A stretch of 64,000 bases of DNA from Gryllotalpicola ginsengisoli DSM 22003 (GTDB taxonomy: Bacteria > Actinomycetota > Actinomycetes > Actinomycetales > Microbacteriaceae): positions 862,862 to 926,861 of the forward strand of contig NZ_AULK01000001.1 in assembly GCF_000419445.1 (NCBI RefSeq), written 5' to 3'. The notes beneath the pieces are model-generated. The model worked only from the letters and a program-made list of their open reading frames with translations, did not search any database and was not told the origin of the DNA. The position numbers were made by a program, and so were the translations under genes. The stretch's first letter is position 1, and each line of letters begins with the position of its first letter. Below are positions 59,358-64,000 of the stretch, in pieces.

Positions 59358-60188
59358 ATGCCCCACGACGAGCGCGGCGTCTGGAACCGCGACGCCGCCT
59401 ACCACGCCTGGATCGTCCGCATCGCCGCGGAGCACGCCGGCGATGTGCTCGACGTCGGGTGCGGCGACGGCACGCTGGTCGCCCGGCTGGCCGAGGTGTC
59501 GCATGCCGTTGTGGGAATCGACCGGGATCCGGTGGCCGTCGGGCAGGCCCGCAAGACGCTGCAGTTCGTGCCGGGGGCTGCGGTGGAGGTGTCGGAGTTC
59601 TCATCGGAGTGGGGGCTCGAGCCGTCGAGCTACGACGTCATCACGATGGTCTCGACGCTGCAGGAGCTGCCGCTACGACCGGCGCTGCTCCGCGCCCGGG
59701 AACTGCTCAAGCCGGGCGGCTCGCTGCTCGTGGTCGGCACCGCCCGCCCCGCCACCCCCTTCGACACCGCCTGGGCCGCCGCCGCAGAGCCCTTGGCCGA
59801 GGGGCTGCGCCTCTTCTATTCCTGGCGCGGCATGTACCGGCCGGAGTTCGTGACCGAGGACGCCCCGGCGACGACGCAGACCTTCGCCGAGGTCCATGCC
59901 GCCGTCGCCGAGCTGCTGCCCGGCGCGCAGTTGCGCCGCGGCCTGCTCGGCCGCTACCGCCTGCGCTGGTCGAAGCCGGTAGCCGTGCCGGCCGACGCCG
60001 AAGTCTCGTATGACACCGCGCAGCCCGAGGAGGCCGAGGCGCCGGTGCTCGCGCCGGACGACGTCGACGAGCTGTCGCACATGTTCGACCAGACCCGCGA
60101 GGTGCCGACGCTCGACGAGCTCGCGCGCGGCCGCCGCTCGGAACCGGGCCAGGGGCGCGGGGACGGTGGCGTCAGACGTAGCGCCTAG
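59358..60188 (+). CDS. SAM-dependent methyltransferase
   Basis: A 276-residue class I methyltransferase: motif I DVLDVGCGDGTLVARL near residue 34, motif II VVGIDRDPVAVGQARK and the YDVITMVSTLQELPLRPALLRARELLKPGG stretch in two parts, then a shorter C-terminal extension with an acidic tail. The substrate cannot be assigned. ATG 59358 is preceded by GGGGGT; ATG 59349 is the alternative. It ends 9 bp before the MFS start and is probably not co-transcribed only with it, because TAGGCT lies across the junction. Confidence 0.86.
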   Translation: MPHDERGVWNRDAAYHAWIVRIAAEHAGDVLDVGCGDGTLVARLAEVSHAVVGIDRDPVAVGQARKTLQFVPGAAVEVSEFSSEWGLEPSSYDVITMVSTLQELPLRPALLRARELLKPGGSLLVVGTARPATPFDTAWAAAAEPLAEGLRLFYSWRGMYRPEFVTEDAPATTQTFAEVHAAVAELLPGAQLRRGLLGRYRLRWSKPVAVPADAEVSYDTAQPEEAEAPVLAPDDVDELSHMFDQTREVPTLDELARGRRSEPGQGRGDGGVRRSA

Positions 60189-60197
60189 GCTCGCCGT

Positions 60198-61583
60198 GTG
60201 GAGGGGCCGCAGCTGACGACGGATGCGCCGGGCCTGCGTGCCGTCTTCGCCGGCCGGCGCGGCCGGCTGCTGATGGCGCTGATGCTGGCCGAGTTCGGCG
60301 CCGCGGTGCAGGGCATCGCGTATTCGACGGTGCTGCCGCTCGCGGCATCCGATCTCGACGGTTCGAAGCTGTACGGCGCGACGCTCGCCGCCGCGACGCT
60401 CGCCAGCGTCTTCATGCTCGCGCTCGGGCCGGGCGTGCTGCTGCGGCTGGGGTTGAACCGCGCGCTCGGCATCGCGACGGTCATGTTCGCGGCCGGCGCC
60501 GCGCTCTCGGCGCTCGCGCCGGCGATGGTGTGGATCCTCGTCGGCAGCGTCATCCGCGGCCTGAGCGCGGGCGTCGTCGCCGGGTTCGGCTACTCGGCGC
60601 TCGCCTCGCTGTACGAGGACGCGCTGCGGCCGCGGGTGTTCGGGCTGTTCGCCTTCATGTGGCTGGTGCCGTCGATCGTCGGGCCGCCGGTGAACGCGGC
60701 GATCGCCGGCTCGGTCGGATGGCGCTGGGCGATGGTGTGGCCCGCGGTGCTCGTGATCGCAGCGCGGATCGCGATCGCGCTGAACTCGGCGGTGATCCCG
60801 CAGCAGGCGGGGCAGCGGCGGGTGAGCCCGTGGATCGGGCTCGGCGTGGTCGCCTCGATCGGCGTCGCCTCCTGGGCGTCGTCGGCGCACGGGGTCGCCG
60901 CGCTGGTCGCCTACGTGGTCGCGTTCGCCGCGGCCGTCGCCCTGTCGATCGTGCTGCTCGCCCGGGCGGCGGAGGACCGGCGACGGCTCGTCACGCTCGG
61001 CGCGTTCTTCGGCCTGTGCGTCGTGTACACCTCGGCCGACGCGGTCTTCTCGCTGGCGATCATCGACGCGCTGCACTCCACGGTGCTGATCGGCGGGGCG
61101 ACGGTCGGCGTCGCGGCGACGGCGTGGTCGCTGCTCGGACTGCTGCCCGCGCGGCGGGCACAGGGGCACTTCGGGCGCGCGCCGATCGGCGCCGCGCTGA
61201 CCCTCGTGGGCGTGGTCGCGTTCGGCGCGGTGCTGGTCTGGGGCGCCGGCGCGGTGGCCGTCGGCGTCGCGGTCGGCGCGGCGGCGCTGATCGGCGTCGG
61301 CATGGGCCTCGCCTACCCCGTGCAGTCGTCGGCCAACTTCGACGAGCTCGACCCGGCCCACGTCACCCCTGTGGCGACGGCGGCGGCATTCGCCGAGACG
61401 GCCTCGGTCGCGGTCGGCGGTCTGCTGACCGGCGGCATCTACTCGCTCGGCGTCTCGGACGGCGCGGCCCCCGCCGCGCTGCTCGCACTCGGCTTCGGGG
61501 TCACGGCGGTGCTCGCCGCGGTCACGGTCGGATTGGCCGTCGCCGCGTCACGGCCTGCGAAGCGGCTCAGGGAGGCGGTGTGA
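60198..61583 (+). CDS. MFS transporter (12 helices)
   Basis: A 461-residue permease of the major facilitator superfamily with 12 hydrophobic segments. AEFGAAVQGIAYSTVLPLAA covers helix 1; VIRGLSAGVVAGFGYSALA corresponds to the motif B region, and helix 5 contains SIVGPPVNAAIAG, motif C-like. The cytoplasmic motif A is poorly kept, so the substrate and direction are unknown. GTG 60198 lies 6 nt after TAGGCT. Its stop overlaps the GNAT start as GTGTGA. Confidence 0.88.
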   Translation: MEGPQLTTDAPGLRAVFAGRRGRLLMALMLAEFGAAVQGIAYSTVLPLAASDLDGSKLYGATLAAATLASVFMLALGPGVLLRLGLNRALGIATVMFAAGAALSALAPAMVWILVGSVIRGLSAGVVAGFGYSALASLYEDALRPRVFGLFAFMWLVPSIVGPPVNAAIAGSVGWRWAMVWPAVLVIAARIAIALNSAVIPQQAGQRRVSPWIGLGVVASIGVASWASSAHGVAALVAYVVAFAAAVALSIVLLARAAEDRRRLVTLGAFFGLCVVYTSADAVFSLAIIDALHSTVLIGGATVGVAATAWSLLGLLPARRAQGHFGRAPIGAALTLVGVVAFGAVLVWGAGAVAVGVAVGAAALIGVGMGLAYPVQSSANFDELDPAHVTPVATAAAFAETASVAVGGLLTGGIYSLGVSDGAAPAALLALGFGVTAVLAAVTVGLAVAASRPAKRLREAV

Positions 61584-62371
61584 CCGGGCCCTCGTACGCG
61601 GCCCTCGCCGACGCCGGGTGGCCGGCCCTCGAGCGGGCCGAGGTCGGCGGATGGCGGGCGCGGTTCTCGCACGGCGTGACCAAGCGGGCGAACTCGGCGT
61701 GGTGGGCGGGCGAGGCCGGGGCGGGTGCTGGTTCGGGCGCAGTCGCGGGTGCGACGGATGCCTCGGCCGGCGGCATCGCCGAGGTCGAGGCGGCCTACCG
61801 CGCGCGCGGCCTGCCCCCGGTGTTCCAGCTGACCGGCGCCGACGAGGCGGCGGCTCGGCGGCTGATCGGTCGCGGGTACGCGCTGGTCGACGAGACGGTG
61901 GTGATGGCGGCGCCGGTGCGCGAGGAGCCGGCGGCCGCGGCATCCGTCTCTGTCACCCGAACGCCGTCCGAGGAGTGGCTCGATGCGTGGTGGGCCGTGG
62001 ACGGCCGCGGCGGGCCTGCGGAGCGGGAGGTGGCGCGGGCGATCCTGACCGGGGTGCCCGCGCTGTACGCCGCGCTGCCGGTCGACGGCGTCGTCGCGGC
62101 GGTGGCGCGCGTGGCGCTCGTCGGCTCGTGGGGCGGCCTGTACTGCGTGGCGACGCTGCCGCGGTTCCGTCGGCGCGGGCTGGCGCGGCAGGTGGTCGCG
62201 GGCGCGTTGGCGGCGGGCGCGGCGCACGGCGTGACGGATGCGTGGCTGCAGGTGCTCGCCCGCAATGAGGCGGCGCTCGCGCTGTATTCGGGCTTCGGGT
62301 TCACCGAGGTGGAGAGGTACCGGTATCTGATCGGGAAGGAGCGGCCGCTGCCGGTGGCCGTGTGCCGGTAG
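61580..62371 (+). CDS. GNAT family N-acetyltransferase coupled to the MFS gene
   Basis: A 263-residue protein: an N-terminal region of the split-GNAT type (WRARFSHGVTKRANSAWW is a recurring motif there) and a C-terminal GNAT domain with the acetyl-CoA loop PRFRRRGLARQVVAGAL near residue 195 and LYSGFGFTEVERYRYL at the end. GTG 61580 overlaps the MFS stop, so export and acetylation may act on one compound (inference). Confidence 0.85.
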   Translation: MTGPSYAALADAGWPALERAEVGGWRARFSHGVTKRANSAWWAGEAGAGAGSGAVAGATDASAGGIAEVEAAYRARGLPPVFQLTGADEAAARRLIGRGYALVDETVVMAAPVREEPAAAASVSVTRTPSEEWLDAWWAVDGRGGPAEREVARAILTGVPALYAALPVDGVVAAVARVALVGSWGGLYCVATLPRFRRRGLARQVVAGALAAGAAHGVTDAWLQVLARNEAALALYSGFGFTEVERYRYLIGKERPLPVAVCR

Positions 62372-62419
62372 GGGATCCGCCTTGCGTCGGCGCGCATCGG
62401 CGCAGATAAGGTCGGACGC

Positions 62420-63001
62420 ATGGCGCAGTGGACGGGCAGCGACGACGCATACCGCTACGGGGAAGAGTTGTTGGTGGGCGACCGGGTGCGGCTGCGCGCG
62501 ACGCGTGAGGACGACCTGCCGGTGCTCGCCGACTGGTACAACCGGCCCGAGTGGGGCGTGCTGCAGCAGGTGCGGGTGCAGCCGCTGCCGCAGGCCGACG
62601 TGATCGAGCAGATCCGCACGTGGAGCGGCAGCAAGGACGGCTCGGGAGCCGGCTTCAGCATCGAGCTGGTCGCGACGCAGCAGCTGATCGGGCACACCTC
62701 GCTCTGGGGCGCACGGATGCCGGCGCGCGCGGCGACCTTCGCCATCATGCTCGGTCCGCAGTTCGCCTCACAGGGGTACGGCCCCGAGGCGGCGCGGCTG
62801 ATGGTCGGGTACGGGTTCCGGGAACTCGGGCTGAACCGCATCGGGCTGAGCACGTGGGCGTACAACAGCCGGGCGGTGCGCGCGTACGAGAAGGCCGGCT
62901 TCGTGGTCGAGGGGCGACGGCGCGACGTGGTGTTCCACGACGGAGCCTTCCACGACGAGATCCTGATGGGGATTCTGGCGGAGGAGTTCTTCGGGTCCTG
63001 A
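62420..63001 (+). CDS. GNAT family N-acetyltransferase (RimJ/RimL-like)
   Basis: A 193-residue acetyltransferase of the Acetyltransf_3 type: VRLRATREDDLPVLADWYNRP at the start of the fold, the acetyl-CoA region GPQFASQGYGPEAARLMVGY near residues 112-131, and LNRIGLSTWAYNSRAVRAYEKAGF. The substrate is unknown; the family acetylates ribosomal proteins, amines or antibiotics. ATG 62420 lies 7 nt after TAAGGT. Confidence 0.9.
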   Translation: MAQWTGSDDAYRYGEELLVGDRVRLRATREDDLPVLADWYNRPEWGVLQQVRVQPLPQADVIEQIRTWSGSKDGSGAGFSIELVATQQLIGHTSLWGARMPARAATFAIMLGPQFASQGYGPEAARLMVGYGFRELGLNRIGLSTWAYNSRAVRAYEKAGFVVEGRRRDVVFHDGAFHDEILMGILAEEFFGS

Positions 63002-63087
63002 GGCGTCGTCGTGACGCGGGGCGGCGCGTGGCGGTGGTGAGGGCGGGGCCCTGCGGCGGCGCTGTGCGCCAACGCGTCGGCAGTGTC

Positions 63088-63135
63088 GGCTGGGCTGGCT
63101 GGGGCGGCTGGGGCGGCTGGGGCGGCTGGGTCGGC
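63088..63135. repeat. 9-bp tandem repeat (GGGGCGGCT)
   Basis: Three to four copies of GGGGCGGCT followed by a degenerate copy, in the 251-bp gap upstream of the DUF222 gene. The rest of the gap (63136-63239) holds TTGCACACTCGACTGGGG and TTGTACACA, motif-like stretches without an assigned role. Confidence 0.75.
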
Positions 63136-63252
63136 GTCGTCCGAGGCGGCTGCTGACGTCATTTTGCACACTCGACTGGGGTTGCGCGGGGTTGTACACA
63201 TCTTCGATGTTCGGGGTCTCGGATGTCGGTGGGTGCTTTTAGAGTGTGTGGC

Positions 63253-64000
63253 ATGAGTTCGATGCTGGAGGCGCTGCGGAACCTGGACGACCAGGTGGCC
63301 GCCGTGCTGGCCGATGCCGGCGAAGTGGCCGGCCTGTCCGGCATCGAGCTGACCGCGCAGGTGCGCGCCCTATCCGGGGTGCAGGCCCGCCTGTCGGCCG
63401 CGATCGCGGTGCGCGCGGCGGAGATCGACCGCCGTTCGGCCCGGGAGCTGGGCAAGGACGGGCTCGCCCAAGCTTCGGGGTTACGCAGTGGGGCGGAGTT
63501 GGTGCAGCAGGTCACCGGCACCAGCCGGGGTGAGGCGGCGAGACTCGTGCGGGTCGGCGGGTTGTTGGAGACCGCGCAGCACGTCGCCCCCGCCGCACCG
63601 GATGCGGACGCGGAACCGCGCGAGCGGCCCGTGGAGTACCTGGCGGGGCTGCCCGGCTCGTGGGACGCGCCGGTGGGGGTCGCGGTGCGCAACGGCTGGC
63701 TGTCGGCCGCGGACGGCGACGCGCTCGTCACCGCCCTCGGCACCCCACCCGGTCCGCAGCATGCCCCGCTGTGGCGGGACGCCGTGCTCGAGCTGATCCA
63801 CGCAGCGTGGGAATCGGGGTGGCGGGCCGAGGAGCTCGCCCGCGCCGCCCGCCGCATCCGCGCGAGCCTGGACGCCCGCACCGCCGAACGTGACGCGCAG
63901 GCCCGGTTCGAGGCGAGGTCGTTGAAACGCGCCGAACGCGCGGACGGGATGATCCGCTACGACCTGCTCCTGGACCCGGAATCCGACCAGAGGTTCTGGA
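63253..64000 (+). CDS. DUF222/HNH endonuclease family protein (3' end outside window)
   Basis: The first 249 codons of a DUF222 protein, the family related to the mycobacterial 13E12 repeats and often ending in an HNH nuclease domain. DUF222 features are GIELTAQVRALSGVQARLSA, AVRAAEIDRRSARELGKDG, AELVQQVTGTSRGEAARLV and the later PVGVAVRNGWLSAADGDALV. The window ends before any HNH motif could appear. ATG 63253 lies 7 nt after TAGAGT. These genes are multicopy and mobile-like in Microbacteriaceae. Confidence 0.88.
   Translation, partial: MSSMLEALRNLDDQVAAVLADAGEVAGLSGIELTAQVRALSGVQARLSAAIAVRAAEIDRRSARELGKDGLAQASGLRSGAELVQQVTGTSRGEAARLVRVGGLLETAQHVAPAAPDADAEPRERPVEYLAGLPGSWDAPVGVAVRNGWLSAADGDALVTALGTPPGPQHAPLWRDAVLELIHAAWESGWRAEELARAARRIRASLDARTAERDAQARFEARSLKRAERADGMIRYDLLLDPESDQRFW

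Noticed and set aside
63088..63135. Pro/Ser-repeat coding gene on the minus strand upstream of the DUF222 gene
   Set aside because: The apparent Pro-Ser-Arg repeats come only from the 9-bp tandem array; there is no start site or flanking coding signal.

Overview
The window is chromosomal DNA from a high-GC actinobacterium, most likely a member of the Microbacteriaceae (Microbacterium-like). The grounds are about 70% GC, a mycothiol enzyme (Mca), a PIN-PhoH protein, DUF4245, DUF4307 and DUF501 proteins, a DUF222/HNH gene, and a start-codon architecture dominated by TAnnnT boxes 6-8 nt before ATG or GTG, which implies many leaderless mRNAs. There is no rRNA, prophage, transposase, conjugation module or CRISPR array. 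The gene set is mostly a conserved actinobacterial core block. From general knowledge of the Mycobacterium tuberculosis map, much of it matches the interval pth-rplY-prs-glmU-mfd-mazG-eno-ftsB-DUF501 together with greA-DUF4307-mca-uppS-trhA-phoH2-fumC-DUF4245-xseBA-ispH, rearranged and interspersed with accessory genes.

Layout. 1-5.4 kb: ispH (-) diverges from the operon xseA-xseB-DUF4245-carbonic anhydrase-fumC. 5.4-9.0 kb (-): phoH, a class V aminotransferase and an isoprenyl transferase; trhA diverges from the last. 9.8-12.1 kb: small membrane protein and mca (-), then DUF4307 and greA (+). 12.2-14.8 kb (-): a putative 40-residue Cys protein, ilvA and an AI-2E family permease. 14.9-22.5 kb: YcaQ/AlkX-type glycosylase; htpX and lemA (-); a TetR-ABC exporter cassette; a Ski2-like helicase. 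22.6-26.6 kb: YdcF-like protein, an uncharacterised gene, tRNA-Leu, NDH-2, DUF501, FtsB-like. 26.8-31.6 kb: eno, hisS, MFS exporter, mazG. 31.6-38.97 kb: nhaA with a structured leader, VIT/CCC1 transporter under two iron boxes, mfd, a Dabb protein, HAD phosphatase, pth. 39.1-46.9 kb: rplY, a two-component system, esterase, SHOCT protein, RIO kinase with a 20-residue ORF upstream, DUF6114/DUF6230 pair with divergent TetR. 46.9-54.2 kb: gntK, gndA, then the minus-strand run glmU-prs-rlmC-clcA. 54.3-64 kb: DJ-1/PfpI, luxS-mtnN, DUF2306, USP, tRNA-Gln, MarR, DAHP synthase, methyltransferase, MFS-GNAT, GNAT and a DUF222 gene cut by the window end.

Genes that work together include XseA/XseB; LuxS/MtnN in the activated methyl cycle; GntK/GndA feeding gluconate into the pentose phosphate pathway; Prs and GlmU for precursor supply; the TetR-ABC cassette with an operator on its own promoter; and the histidine kinase/response regulator pair.

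The most interesting signals are not gene families. (i) Palindromic intergenic repeats have spread through the window and also sit in frame inside two enzyme genes, the helicase and rlmC, where one has expanded into a 30-bp minisatellite. (ii) Convergent-gene gaps hold sets of three or four arms that can form mutually exclusive hairpins. (iii) A heptamer GCATCCG/CGGATGC is strongly over-represented and forces rare codons. (iv) Leaderless promoters occur at about a third of genes, with two abutting or nearly abutting bidirectional -10 pairs. I did not find a multi-gene system that I could claim is undescribed.
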